A DNA stretch of 57,100 bases from Acinetobacter johnsonii CIP 64.6 (GCF_000368045.1 NZ_KB849229.1:149824-206923), one strand, 5' to 3'. Shown: positions 42,660 to 51,063, numbered from the stretch's first letter. A program made the numbers and translations. Notes: generated by a model not told the origin, from the sequence alone.

Positions 42660-43039
42660 TTAACCAGCAATGATTTTAATAATGGAATGATTGCGAATGT
42701 CTGTCAGTACATAGTCGCCATTCACTTTAATCCACTGTTGGTTTTTACCGGGTTTGCTGAGTTTTTTGTATTTTTGGTGATCTACTTTATAGGCATTGCT
42801 ATGGTAAGCGCTTGGGAGTTTTTGACCTGCTTTCCAGTCTTGAGATGGACGGTTGGCTTTTTTGACAGTGGCATGGGTTGTTGATGTCCATTTGATGTGT
42901 GCTTTTGCGCATGTCCATGTGACTGAGCGGTTTGATGTTGCTGATGTTGTTCTTGTGGTGCTGCTAGTGCAGGCAGGGCAATCAATGCGGTTGAGATAGA
43001 TAAAACTGCTGCTTTTATAAATGTATTTATGAGCTTCAC
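42660..43039 (-). pseudogene. RcnB-family periplasmic protein, apparent frameshift
   Basis: The upstream frame gives a signal peptide (KLINTFIKAAVLSISTALIALPALAAP) and a His/Gln-rich segment (EQHQQHQTAQSHGHAQKH). It drifts out of frame at a run of six A residues near 42853-42858. The other frame continues with a normal RcnB C-terminus: WKAGQKLPSAYHSNAYKV, YKKLSKPGKNQQWIKVNGDYVLTDIRNHSIIKIIAG. One extra A restores the frame. RcnB-type proteins are small periplasmic proteins linked to nickel/cobalt homeostasis in enterics; the His-rich part could bind metal. The start is probably GTG at 43039. Confidence 0.78.
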
Positions 43040-43816
43040 TTCGGGTTGTCTTGAGCGGATAGATGCATCATAGAGTGAAGTGTTTGATTGATCGTGAATG
43101 AAATGTTGTAAAATTATCAAAATAAAGAAGAAATCATGAAGATCGAACCGATTCGAGTGTCATTACTCATTTAAAAAAATAAAATATAAGCAGCCGTTAA
43201 ATTCGACTGCTTATAAACAGCTTCCGGCTTATTTGGCCAATTCGGCATTGATAGCATCGACAATACGCGGATCATTGGCCGTAATGTCCGGTGCAAAACG
43301 CGCAACCACTTCGCCATTTTTATTGATTAAGAATTTCTCAAAGTTCCACAGCACTTCAGGTGGTTCGTTCGGTGTTAAACCATAGTCCACCAAGTCTTTC
43401 CACCAAGGGCCTTCACCAATGCGTTCAGGCACCGCTTGGGTGAGCGTTTCATATAACGGATGCTTATCATCCCCAGCAACCGAGATTTTTGAAAAAAGCG
43501 GGAAATCCACTTGATAGTTTAAAGAGCAGAATTCTTGAATTTCAGCGTCTGAACCCGGTTCTTGTGCCAAGAAATTGTTGGCAGGAAAACCTAGAATCTC
43601 TAAACCCTGTGATTTTTTGTCTTGATAGAGTTTTTCTAAACCTTCGTACTGCGGTGTGAGGCCACATTTAGATGCCACATTCACCACCAAGAGAACTTTA
43701 CCTTGGTATTGGTTTAAGTTGATGTCTTAGAGATGGATCCGTAAATTTGAACAACTCCTATAAGTGATATTCTGCTCCTCAAATGATGTTATAAACATCA
43801 ATATATGGAGTATTTT

Positions 43817-44122
43817 ATGGCACGTAGACCAAGAAGAAATCATTCAAATGATTTTAAAGCTAAGGTAGCACTTGCTGCGATTAAAGCAGAAAAAACACTT
43901 GCTGAATTGAGTGCTGAGTTTGATGTTCATCAAAACCAAATTATTGACTGGAAAAATCAATTGATCTCAGCTTCCTCGCAAGCTTTCGATCAATCAAAAG
44001 CTCCAACAGAACCACCCATCGATCTAAAAAAACTACATGCAAAAATCGGTGAGCAGGCATTAGAAATTGATTTTTTAGAAGGTGTGTTGAAGAAACTGGG
44101 CCGCTTCAACCACAAAAGTTAA
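43817..44122 (+). CDS. IS3-family transposase OrfA
   Basis: A 101-residue protein with an HTH_Tnp_1 domain (RRNHSNDFKAKVALAAIKAE, LAELSAEFDVHQNQIIDWKNQL) that binds the IS ends, and a leucine-zipper-like helix (KLHAKIGEQALEIDFLEGVLKKL) for multimerisation. ATG 43817 was chosen because GGAG lies six bases upstream. A TTTTTTA slip site near its end permits fusion to OrfB. Confidence 0.9.
   Translation: MARRPRRNHSNDFKAKVALAAIKAEKTLAELSAEFDVHQNQIIDWKNQLISASSQAFDQSKAPTEPPIDLKKLHAKIGEQALEIDFLEGVLKKLGRFNHKS
44071..44077 (+). promoter_or_regulatory. Candidate programmed -1 frameshift site TTTTTTA
   Basis: In the OrfA frame this reads GAT TTT TTA, an ideal X-XXY-YYZ heptamer. The -1 frame has a stop (TGA) at 44068-44070 and is open from 44071 onward through OrfB, so a slip here makes the OrfAB transposase. 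Confidence 0.75.
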
Positions 44123-44949
44123 TCGACGACTCACTTCAGATTTCAGTATCTAAGCAAGCTAAGCTGCTGAAAGTCTCCCGTGGTTGTTATTACTATCGCC
44201 CAAAACCTGTGAGTGCATCAGATCTGAAGCTGATGCGATGTATTGATGAATTACATATGCAATATCCTTTTGCAGGCAGTCGTATGATGCGTGATTTGTT
44301 GAATCGTCAAGGACATCATATAGGACGACGTCATACACGTACTTTAATGAAGAAAATGGGTATTCAGGCGTTATATTGCAAACCAAATTTAAGCCAGGCT
44401 AATCAAGCTCACCGTAAATATCCATATCTGCTCAAAGGGTTGGCTATTCAGCGCAGTAATCAAGTGTGGTCTACGGATATAACGTATATCCCTATGGCAA
44501 AAGGCTTTGTTTATTTATGTGCTGTGATTGATTGGCATAGCCGCAAGGTACTTGCGCATAGGGTATCGATTAGTATGGAGGTGGATTTTTGTATTTCGGC
44601 TTTAAATGAAGCGATTGAAAAATATGGTCGACCTGAAATATTTAATACAGACCAAGGCAGCCAGTTTACCAGTGATGCATTTATTGATGTATTGAAATCA
44701 AATGGCATTCAAATCAGTATGGATGGTAAAGGTCGATGGGTAGATAATGTGATGGTTGAACGATTATGGCGGAGCGTTAAATATGAAGAGGTGTATCTCA
44801 AAGCTTATAGCAGTGTCACAGATGCGAAAAAGCAATTAAGTGCATATTTTGAGTTTTATAATTTGAAACGACCTCATTCGAGTCTAGACAAAATGACACC
44901 AAATGAGTTTTACTATGATCAGCTACCCCAACAAAACAAGGTGGCTTAA
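44071..44949 (+). CDS. IS3-family transposase OrfB (DDE integrase domain)
   Basis: The frame is open from 44071 and is probably expressed as an OrfAB fusion; a GTG at 44209 is the first start codon giving a long product by itself. The first part (PLQPQKLIDDSLQISVSKQ, VSRGCYYYRP) is typical of IS3 OrfB N-termini. The rve catalytic core shows the DDE triad: Asp in WSTDITYIPM, Asp in FNTDQGSQFTS and Glu in VERLWRSVKYEE (DDE with 35-residue spacing pattern). The terminal FEFYNLKRPHSSLDKMTPNEFY is the usual ending. All motifs are intact, so the element may be active. Confidence 0.93.
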   Translation, partial: FFRRCVEETGPLQPQKLIDDSLQISVSKQAKLLKVSRGCYYYRPKPVSASDLKLMRCIDELHMQYPFAGSRMMRDLLNRQGHHIGRRHTRTLMKKMGIQALYCKPNLSQANQAHRKYPYLLKGLAIQRSNQVWSTDITYIPMAKGFVYLCAVIDWHSRKVLAHRVSISMEVDFCISALNEAIEKYGRPEIFNTDQGSQFTSDAFIDVLKSNGIQISMDGKGRWVDNVMVERLWRSVKYEEVYLKAYSSVTDAKKQLSAYFEFYNLKRPHSSLDKMTPNEFYYDQLPQQNKVA

Positions 44950-45141
44950 CTAGAGCGGAATATCACTTATAAATACGCTTTTAGTTGTTCAAACAAGTGG
45001 GACCACCTCTTCTTCGCCCTGAATGGATTTGACTGGAATATTATAAATCGAAGTGCTCATTTGCGTGTCCTTATACGATGTGCATTTTATTGTGTTGGAA
45101 GCGTTCGACAAAGTCACGCCCATTTGCGGATTGATCGCAAC

Positions 45142-45166
45142 AAAAAAGCAAGCCAAGGCTTGCTTT
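45142..45166 (-). terminator. Terminator of the lipoprotein gene at 45184
   Basis: On the minus strand AAAGCAAGCC and GGCTTGCTTT form a stem with a TT loop and six T residues follow. Confidence 0.88.
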
Positions 45167-45183
45167 AAAGGGTAGGGAGGTCA

Positions 45184-45738
45184 TTAAGACGCTGGAGCCG
45201 CTTTGACTTTCGCTTCCAAAGCCGTTACGTCAGCAATGATCGATTTCTGCAATTCAGTGGCTTTGTTTTGAAGTTCGGTGATTTTCGCGCTATCTGGTGT
45301 TGTTTTTGTACTTTCTTTGGTGAGCTCGACACCCAGATCATTGGCGTCCTGCATTTTTTCACGTAAAGCATCTACTTCAGCGCTTTTTAAGGTTAAGGCA
45401 TCTAATTCATCATTAAATTGCTTCACATAGGTTTCTGTTTTTTCAACCATATTTTTAATTTGAGCGGGATCCTTTTTCTCTAAGGTTGCACTCACTTCTT
45501 TTTGAAACCCGGCGGCTTCTTGAGCTTTGGCATTCGATAGCGTTTGTACGGCTAACAAATCGGCTTGAATATCGGCAATATTGTTATTGCTATGATTAGC
45601 AACGATAGTAGTTGCTTCGGTTGAGGTCGCTTCAGATGCAGACGTCGTTTGTTCAACGGCTGGCTCAGTTCCTTTTTTTTCGCACGCAGCCAAAGTAAGT
45701 GTGGCCATACAAACTGTGGTTAAAAGTAACTTTTTCAT
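45184..45738 (-). CDS. Lipoprotein, helical, paralogue of the gene at 41934
   Basis: A 184-residue lipoprotein (signal TTVCMATLTLAAC, Cys at 19). A Thr/Ser/Ala/Glu-rich linker (about 24-48) leads to a long helical region (about 53-180) rich in Ala, Lys, Glu: ADLLAVQTLSNAKAQEAAGF, DELDALTLKSAEVDALREKM, TELQNKATELQKSII. It shares the LDALTLK...ALREKM segment with the lipoprotein at 41934. Function unknown; probable envelope coiled-coil protein. The terminator downstream marks a single-gene transcript. Confidence 0.82.
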   Translation of the reverse strand: MKKLLLTTVCMATLTLAACEKKGTEPAVEQTTSASEATSTEATTIVANHSNNNIADIQADLLAVQTLSNAKAQEAAGFQKEVSATLEKKDPAQIKNMVEKTETYVKQFNDELDALTLKSAEVDALREKMQDANDLGVELTKESTKTTPDSAKITELQNKATELQKSIIADVTALEAKVKAAPAS

Positions 45739-46073
45739 AACGACATCCTTCTATCGGGAAATATGTTTTTGTAGGCCAGAGTTTAAGAGCAATGACCAAT
45801 CAATTAAAAAATACGTTCGCTAGAACAGCATCAATACGATGCAGAGATTGTTGACATTGTTCTATGGTGTTTTTGTAGAGTGAAGCTGCTGAAATACATC
45901 AATTTATTGAAATGTATAGTTTTATATTGTCTTAATATTATGTTTTTTATGAAGTTTATATTTTAAGATAAATGTATCAATTATGTGTGATACCCAAATG
46001 ATATTCGAATAAATCATAAAAATGTTTTACCATTCATTTAAATTTTGCAAACAAAAGCTAAACGGGAAAAAGA
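45739..46073. other. Gene-free AT-rich stretch
   Basis: 335 bases between the divergent lipoprotein and EamA genes. A TTGACA at 45851-45856 with TGTAGA 17 bases later is a possible promoter, far from the EamA start. No RNA gene or repeat is evident. Confidence 0.45.
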
Positions 46074-46994
46074 ATGAGTACCACACCACAACGTATGTAT
46101 TGGGCTTTGAGTCTCCCTATCATTGCCGTACTCATTTGGTCGATCAATATTGTCGTTACGCGTTATGTAGCTGATTTCATTTCGCCAGTCAGTATTAGTT
46201 TTTATCGGTGGTTCTTTGCCTTCATTCTGTTAACGCCTTTTGTCGTGCGACCTTTATGTCGGCAGTGGGCATTAATTCGAGCGCATCTGGGTCAGTTGGC
46301 AGTGCTAAGTGCATTTGGTCTGGTGTTGTATCAGGGCTTAGCCTACACCGCAGCGCACTATACGACTGCGACCAATATGGGATTGATTAATGCCTTTATT
46401 CCGATCTTCACCATTTTTGTTTCACTGCTGATTTTAAAAGATATTCCAAATCGTTTTGCGATGATTGGTAGTATTTTATCTTTTGCAGGTTTGGTTTATA
46501 TCATTGGGCAGGGCAATCTTGCAGGGCTAGTTCAATCGGGCGGGCATTTGGGAGATGTCCTGATGGTGGTTGCGGTATTCTTCTATGCCTTTTATGGGGT
46601 ATTTTTGAAAAAGTGGCAATTGCAAATTCCCTTGATGTTGAGCCTCTATGTGCAGATCTTTTTTGCACTGCTTTACCATTTACCTTTTATTGCCTATTTC
46701 GGTCTCGATTCAATCAATAGTCAAAATGCGGCAAGTGTTATGTATGCCAGCATTTTCCCTTCTTTGGTTGCGCCTTTACTGTGGATGTTGGCCATTACCC
46801 ATTTAGGGCCGAATCGAACCAGTATTTTCATGAACTTGATGCCAGTCTTTACCGCAGTGATTGCCTATGTCTGGTTGAAAGAGGCGTGGACGGTTTATCA
46901 TACGGTCGGTGGTGTGGTCATTATCTGTGGCATTTTACTGGCACAGCGTAAAACAGCTTTAAAAACGGCACCTTTAGTAAACTCGATGGATTAA
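46074..46994 (+). CDS. EamA/DMT-family transporter
   Basis: A 306-residue protein with about ten membrane helices in two EamA repeats: the first begins LPIIAVLIWSINIVVTRYVAD, with the ISFYRWFFAFILLTPFV motif, and the second begins GHLGDVLMVVAVFFYAFYGVFLKKW. Drug/metabolite transporters of this family usually export amino acids or metabolites. The ending includes GGVVIICGILLAQR, a conserved last helix. GGGAAAAAGA precedes the start. Substrate unknown. Confidence 0.88.
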   Translation: MSTTPQRMYWALSLPIIAVLIWSINIVVTRYVADFISPVSISFYRWFFAFILLTPFVVRPLCRQWALIRAHLGQLAVLSAFGLVLYQGLAYTAAHYTTATNMGLINAFIPIFTIFVSLLILKDIPNRFAMIGSILSFAGLVYIIGQGNLAGLVQSGGHLGDVLMVVAVFFYAFYGVFLKKWQLQIPLMLSLYVQIFFALLYHLPFIAYFGLDSINSQNAASVMYASIFPSLVAPLLWMLAITHLGPNRTSIFMNLMPVFTAVIAYVWLKEAWTVYHTVGGVVIICGILLAQRKTALKTAPLVNSMD

Positions 46995-47194
46995 TTTTGG
47001 TTGAAAATCGATCATTTAAATTATTTTTTTAATAGAATAATTTATTAATAAGTTGATTTATTAATGCTATTTTAGATGATTAATGTATTTAATGTATGTA
47101 AAAGCTGATTAAAAATAGGTAGATAATTTGAATTATAATTTAATTATCTCCATTAATCAGCGTTTTAACGCTGTTTTTAATATAAAAAATCTAT
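46995..47194 (+). other. AT-rich stretch with a terminator-like hairpin
   Basis: A CAGCGTT/AACGCTG stem with a TT loop at 47159-47174 followed by TTTTT probably ends EamA transcription. The rest is AT-rich without other signals. No gene is supported. Confidence 0.6.
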
Positions 47195-47223
47195 TTGTTT
47201 AGAAAAGTAATTTGTTACATAAT
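47195..47223 (+). promoter_or_regulatory. Promoter of candidate small RNA
   Basis: TTGTTT (47195-47200) and CATAAT (47218-47223) with a 17-base spacer. It stands directly before the structured non-coding segment at 47230-47356. Confidence 0.6.
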
Positions 47224-47229
47224 ACGTCC

Positions 47230-47356
47230 ACTGCAAACTTAGGCGAATGTCAAAACGGACATTAAGTGTTTGCTCATCAGTTTTCAGACCCTCTGGATGT
47301 GATTACACATCCTTTTTCATGCTCAGCCATCCCTATATGGCTGAGCTTTTTTTTTT
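47230..47356 (+). ncRNA. Candidate small regulatory RNA (about 125 nt, three hairpins)
   Basis: Downstream of a promoter-like pair, the sequence can fold into an extended hairpin (GCAAAC 47233-47238 with GTTTGC 47268-47273, and inside it AATGTC 47246-47251 with GACATT 47258-47263), a 7-bp hairpin (GGATGTG/CACATCC, 47295-47312, followed by TTTTT) and a strong terminator (GCTCAGCCAT/ATGGCTGAGC, 47321-47346, followed by ten T residues). No gene follows on this strand, as tsaC runs the other way, so a leader or riboswitch is unlikely. I cannot assign a known RNA family. Confidence 0.55.
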
Positions 47357-47393
47357 CTATTTTTCAGTAAAAATCCTGAGAAATAGCACGCTT

Positions 47394-47963
47394 TTAGGCA
47401 CGAACCACTGCGCCAGTTTCGGCATCGAGTATGCGACTCGGTTCTTGGCTCAAGCCTAGGTCACCATTTAGATAATTCACTTGTTGCGCAAAGTATTGGT
47501 TGGCATCTTGTAATGAGCGGGCAGGTGATAATCCAGCAGGGTTGGCACTGGTTGAGACTATGAAGCCTTGAAAGGCATTGCAAAGCGCCACACAAATCGG
47601 ATGTGTGGTTACCCGTACAGCAACTTTAGGGTGATTGCCTTTAATCCATGTTGGAATATGTTCATTTGCAGGTAACAACCACGTGGTTGCGCGTTCTGAT
47701 GGACTGCGATCGCTCCAGCTGTCGATCACTTGTTGACGGATGTGGGGATCTAAATGTTCTAAAAGCGGTTCAACTTGAGCAATTTGCCCAGCCAGTAAAA
47801 TTACCCCTTTTTCAATCGGGCGTTGCTTAATCTGCAAAATATCTAGAAAAGCCTGTTCGTTATACGGATCACAGCCTAAACCCCATACTGCTTCTGTTGG
47901 ATATGCTAAAACTTGACCTTGTTTTAAACATTGCGCCGCTTCAGTCACAGAGGTGGTAATCAT
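47394..47963 (-). CDS. tsaC: Threonylcarbamoyl-AMP synthase (Sua5/YrdC/TsaC family)
   Basis: A 189-residue protein with the YrdC fold: QGQVLAYPTEAVWGLGCDP at the start, ILQIKQRPIEKGVILLAG (ligand loop) and GFIVSTSANPAGLSPA. It makes threonylcarbamoyl-AMP from threonine, bicarbonate and ATP for t6A in tRNAs. Length fits TsaC, without the extra Sua5 domain. It lies downstream of dprA on the same strand with a 45-base gap, a linkage common in gammaproteobacteria. Confidence 0.93.
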   Translation of the reverse strand: MITTSVTEAAQCLKQGQVLAYPTEAVWGLGCDPYNEQAFLDILQIKQRPIEKGVILLAGQIAQVEPLLEHLDPHIRQQVIDSWSDRSPSERATTWLLPANEHIPTWIKGNHPKVAVRVTTHPICVALCNAFQGFIVSTSANPAGLSPARSLQDANQYFAQQVNYLNGDLGLSQEPSRILDAETGAVVRA

Positions 47964-48008
47964 TACACTTTGTACCTTTTATTGATTTATAAAGGGTTAT
48001 TGTGAACC

Positions 48009-49142
48009 TTATTGGCTGGAACGGCAACGCAGATAATTGCCAGCCTGTTGTTGTGCAAGCCCCAAAATTTCCAGTTCCATTAACTGGCTAGTGAGTGTGG
48101 CAATATCGGTGTTAAGTTTGAAATTAAGTTGATCCATATTTTGTCCCACCCAATCCAGTTGATTATAAAGTTCGAGTAAATTAGATGGGATCTCAATACT
48201 AGCGCTTGGGGTGGTTTCTTGTGACTGGGATTGGCTATGCCATTGAGTGGGGAGTGCCAAGTCTTCAATGATTTGTTCAGGATGATCGACTAAAATCGCC
48301 CCTTCTCGGATTAGTTGATGACAACCTTGATGGTGCTCACTGTAAATATGACCGGGAATCGCAAAAATCGTCTTGCCTTGTTCAGCAGCAGTTTTGGCTG
48401 TGCCAAGAGAGCCACTTTTGAGTGCGGCTTCTGCAACCACAACCCCTAAACTCAATGCACTGACGATGCGGTTGCGCCGTGGAAAATTATGCTGTAAAGG
48501 CGGTGTATGTGGTAAAAATTCAGTAATGATACAGCCATTATTTTCTAATATTTGCGTACGCAGGGCTTGATGTTGGGAAGGGTAAGTGAGATCTAAGCCC
48601 GTGCCCATCACCGCAATAGTGCGTTGATGTTTTAAGCCGCCCTGATGTGCCGCTGCATCAATGCCTTCAGCTAAACCACTGCAAATATAAAAGCCTTTTT
48701 CGGCGAGGTAATAAGCAAAGTCATAAGCCACTTGTTTGCCGTGCGGACTGGGTTTTCGACTACCGACGATAGCAACTTGAGGTTGGAGTAAACTTTGTGG
48801 ATTGCCCTGACCAAATAAAATCGGTGGTCGGTCAGCATAGGGCAGCAGCTGCGAGGGATAATGACTTTCACTATCAAGCAAAATAAAATCACAACTGGAT
48901 TGGACGTCATGCAATAAAGTTTGTAATTTGGTTTGTCCAGCAGGTGTTTGGATTTCTGCGACACGTTGTAGATGGCTTTTGTGTAAGCCGAGATTTGGCC
49001 AGATCTGAAGATTGGAGGCAGCAACAGCTTTTGTGCTTGTGCCAAAATGCTGCTGTAGTTTTTGAAAGCTCGATAAAGAATGCTGAACTAAATACCACAG
49101 GGTGATTGTTGCAATCTGTTCATGTGATAAAGAGTTCAGCAT
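48009..49142 (-). CDS. dprA: DNA processing protein A
   Basis: A 377-residue competence protein that loads RecA on incoming single-stranded DNA. The Rossmann-like core contains IVGSRKPSPHGKQVAYDFAYYLAEKG, SGLAEGIDAAAHQGGL and VMGTGLDLTYPSQH, then FPRRNRIVSALSLGVVVAEA. The N-terminal SAM-like domain (1-75) and the C-terminal winged helix (about 305-370) are present. It is expected in naturally transformable Acinetobacter. Order LysM gene, dprA, tsaC on the minus strand. Confidence 0.95.
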   Translation of the reverse strand: MLNSLSHEQIATITLWYLVQHSLSSFQKLQQHFGTSTKAVAASNLQIWPNLGLHKSHLQRVAEIQTPAGQTKLQTLLHDVQSSCDFILLDSESHYPSQLLPYADRPPILFGQGNPQSLLQPQVAIVGSRKPSPHGKQVAYDFAYYLAEKGFYICSGLAEGIDAAAHQGGLKHQRTIAVMGTGLDLTYPSQHQALRTQILENNGCIITEFLPHTPPLQHNFPRRNRIVSALSLGVVVAEAALKSGSLGTAKTAAEQGKTIFAIPGHIYSEHHQGCHQLIREGAILVDHPEQIIEDLALPTQWHSQSQSQETTPSASIEIPSNLLELYNQLDWVGQNMDQLNFKLNTDIATLTSQLMELEILGLAQQQAGNYLRCRSSQ

Positions 49143-49164
49143 ATATACACCTTAAAGCAACGGA

Positions 49165-50319
49165 TTATTCATCCACGACAGAGGGAGAAAGTTTCGCGCC
49201 CAAGTTCATTGGTAGTTCGCTGTCGAGCACATAAGCATAGCTGACACGGTCAAAGGTTTTAAATACCATGATGTTGCCGATACGCTCCGTTGGAAGGGTC
49301 AGTTTTTCATTGGTTTTCGGATCACGAATTTCTTGACCCTTTTGACTAACCGAGAACACATAACCCGATTGAACGCCATCCACTGTGCCACGATCAATGG
49401 TTACAACTGAATGCTTCGCAGCTAGACCAATCGAACCTTGAACACGAATCACTTGTCCACCCCCAGTCACATCTTGTGCATGTGTTGGGTAGAACAAGGT
49501 TGGAAGCATGGCGTCGTATTCAGGCAGTACGCGATAACCACGACGTACTTCAGAATTATACGAATCTGTGATTTCTAAAGTGGACATGTCATTTTCACCA
49601 CGAATGGCAATGGCTGAGCCAACCTGAGTCAATTCTAGACCTAGATTTTGTTTTTTACCCTCTGCATCCGTCACAATGTACGGTTCGCCTTCACGGTAAA
49701 TCGCGTAGCGTTGACCGACTTCAATGCCTTGGCCACGTGCATAAACGGTTTGACCTTTACCTGCAATGACACGCTGATCGGCAGCACCAACGATATATGG
49801 TGTACCTTCCAGAGATTCCTCTGAAAGAATAGTGCTGTGTTCAAGCCAGTTTTTAATGTATTCCAGTGGAATGACAGGAATGGCATTGTTTAAAGACTCA
49901 ACGCGTGCTTGAGGTTGAAGTTTAGTGCCGCCTGTATAACGACGAATAATCCCTTCACAGCCATCGCCTTCGTCTTTACCAATAATTGGACGGCCTTCAT
50001 GAGTACACATCAGTAAGCGGTCACCCGGGAAAATCCAATGTGGATTTTTGACGTGTCTATTGCTGGCCCAAATTTCAGGCCAACGCACAGGATTGTTTAG
50101 GAAACGTTTAGAAATATCCCACAGGGTATCGCCTTTTTTCACCACATAAACATTCGGTGCATTGGCTTTTAAAGCAGGTGGATTGTAATTTCGTGTAGGC
50201 GCCGCTTGAGCTGTTGAAATGACGCCTGCGCCAACACTTACGCAAACCGCAAGTGCTAACATGTGTTGCTTAAACCCCAAGGCACTAAAAGATGGCATGC
50301 CCATAAAAACCTTTTTCAT
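49165..50319 (-). CDS. LysM-domain envelope protein
   Basis: A 384-residue exported protein. After a signal peptide (LALAVCVSVGAGVISTAQA) a LysM domain occupies about 55-105 (VYVVKKGDTLWDISKRFL, WPEIWASNRHVKNPHWIFPGD). The rest is beta-rich with GQTVYARGQGIEVGQRYAIYR and GQVIRVQGSIGLAAKHSVVTIDRG. LysM binds peptidoglycan. Similar proteins are encoded opposite def in many gammaproteobacteria. ATG 50319 has AGGA nine bases upstream and was chosen over ATG 50325. Confidence 0.88.
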   Translation of the reverse strand: MKKVFMGMPSFSALGFKQHMLALAVCVSVGAGVISTAQAAPTRNYNPPALKANAPNVYVVKKGDTLWDISKRFLNNPVRWPEIWASNRHVKNPHWIFPGDRLLMCTHEGRPIIGKDEGDGCEGIIRRYTGGTKLQPQARVESLNNAIPVIPLEYIKNWLEHSTILSEESLEGTPYIVGAADQRVIAGKGQTVYARGQGIEVGQRYAIYREGEPYIVTDAEGKKQNLGLELTQVGSAIAIRGENDMSTLEITDSYNSEVRRGYRVLPEYDAMLPTLFYPTHAQDVTGGGQVIRVQGSIGLAAKHSVVTIDRGTVDGVQSGYVFSVSQKGQEIRDPKTNEKLTLPTERIGNIMVFKTFDRVSYAYVLDSELPMNLGAKLSPSVVDE

Positions 50320-50439
50320 TATCATAATTCCTAAAATTATGTATGTAGTTGCGTTATAATAACGATATTACACACATTTTTTTGATCAAGCATTCCCTTC
50401 ATTTGGTTTTTTGATCAATGGCATAATTGAGGACGCAGT

Positions 50440-50973
50440 ATGGCCTTATTACCTATTTTAAGTTTTCCTGATCCCCGTCTTCGTACCATTGCAGAACCCG
50501 TCGAAGAAGTTACTGATGAAATTCGTCAGCTGGCTGCAGATATGTTTGAAACCATGTATGAAGCGCCAGGCATTGGACTTGCCGCGACACAAGTTGATCG
50601 TCATATTCAGTTGATTGTCATGGACTTGTCTGAACATAAAGATCAACCTTTGGTATTCATTAACCCCAAAGTTACCCCATTGACTGAAGAAACGCAGCCC
50701 TATGAAGAAGGCTGCCTATCAGTTCCCCAAATATACGACAAAGTTGAGCGCCCGTCACGCGTAAAGATCGAAGCAATTAACCTTGAAGGTCAAGCATTTG
50801 AGATCGAAGCTGACGAACTTCTCGCTGTTTGTATTCAACATGAAATGGATCACTTAAATGGCAAATTGTTCGTCGACTATTTGTCACCACTGAAGCGTCA
50901 ACGTGCACGTGAAAAAGTAGAAAAATTGACTCGTCAGCGCCAAAAAGACAAAGTAGCTGTGAAACGCGGTTAA
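50440..50973 (+). CDS. def: Peptide deformylase
   Basis: A 177-residue Fe/Zn hydrolase that removes the formyl group from nascent proteins. The three motifs are GIGLAATQ, EGCLSVP (metal Cys) and QHEMDHLNG (catalytic Glu and two His). A basic C-terminal tail (RQRAREKVEKLTRQRQKDK) may contact the ribosome. It is divergent from the LysM gene; fmt, the usual partner, is not downstream. Confidence 0.97.
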   Translation: MALLPILSFPDPRLRTIAEPVEEVTDEIRQLAADMFETMYEAPGIGLAATQVDRHIQLIVMDLSEHKDQPLVFINPKVTPLTEETQPYEEGCLSVPQIYDKVERPSRVKIEAINLEGQAFEIEADELLAVCIQHEMDHLNGKLFVDYLSPLKRQRAREKVEKLTRQRQKDKVAVKRG

Positions 50974-51003
50974 GTTTTTTTGCTTAAAAATCATCTTTAA
51001 AGT

Positions 51004-51028
51004 GAGCCCAATTTCAATTGGGCTTTGT
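51004..51028 (+). terminator. Terminator after def
   Basis: AGCCCAATT and AATTGGGCT form a stem with a TC loop, followed by TTGTT. A TATACT (51029-51034) right after it may be the -10 of the next gene. Confidence 0.75.
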
Positions 51029-51063
51029 TATACTGGCCGCGTTCTCAATTCGGATGGAATGGA

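Larger units (their letters stand above)
43729..45007 (+). mobile_element. IS3-family insertion sequence (IS51-like group), about 1.28 kb
   Basis: The element encodes OrfA and OrfB in overlapping frames. It is flanked by a direct TCTT (43725-43728 and 45008-45011), the target duplication. Imperfect terminal inverted repeats of about 25 bases end in the shared TTTGAACAACT, and a further shared TATAAGTGATATTC lies inside both ends. The exact left edge is uncertain by about three bases. It lies in opposite orientation to the disrupted glutathione peroxidase gene. Confidence 0.9.
43229..45060 (-). pseudogene. Glutathione peroxidase gene split by an IS3-family element
   Basis: The 5' part is at 45060-45008 (MSTSIYNIPVKSIQGEE) and the 3' part at 43728-43229 (DINLNQYQGKVLLVVNVASKCGLTPQYEGLE to DAINAELAK). 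Removing the IS and one TCTT copy joins them in frame into a 182-residue enzyme. The catalytic Cys is in NVASKCGLT and the FPANNF and WNFEKFLI motifs are present, so the gene was functional before insertion. GPx enzymes of this type reduce peroxides with thioredoxin or glutathione. An open frame of 153 codons remains from 43690, but it lacks the first strand of the fold. Confidence 0.93.

Noticed and set aside
47247..47459. 70-codon plus-strand ORF
   Set aside because: It crosses two terminator hairpins and the 3' end of tsaC; a structured RNA explains the region better.
50353..50364. GTTATAATAAC upstream of the LysM and def genes as a second Zur box
   Set aside because: One half is shortened, and it overlaps a plausible -10 element, so it more likely is part of a promoter.
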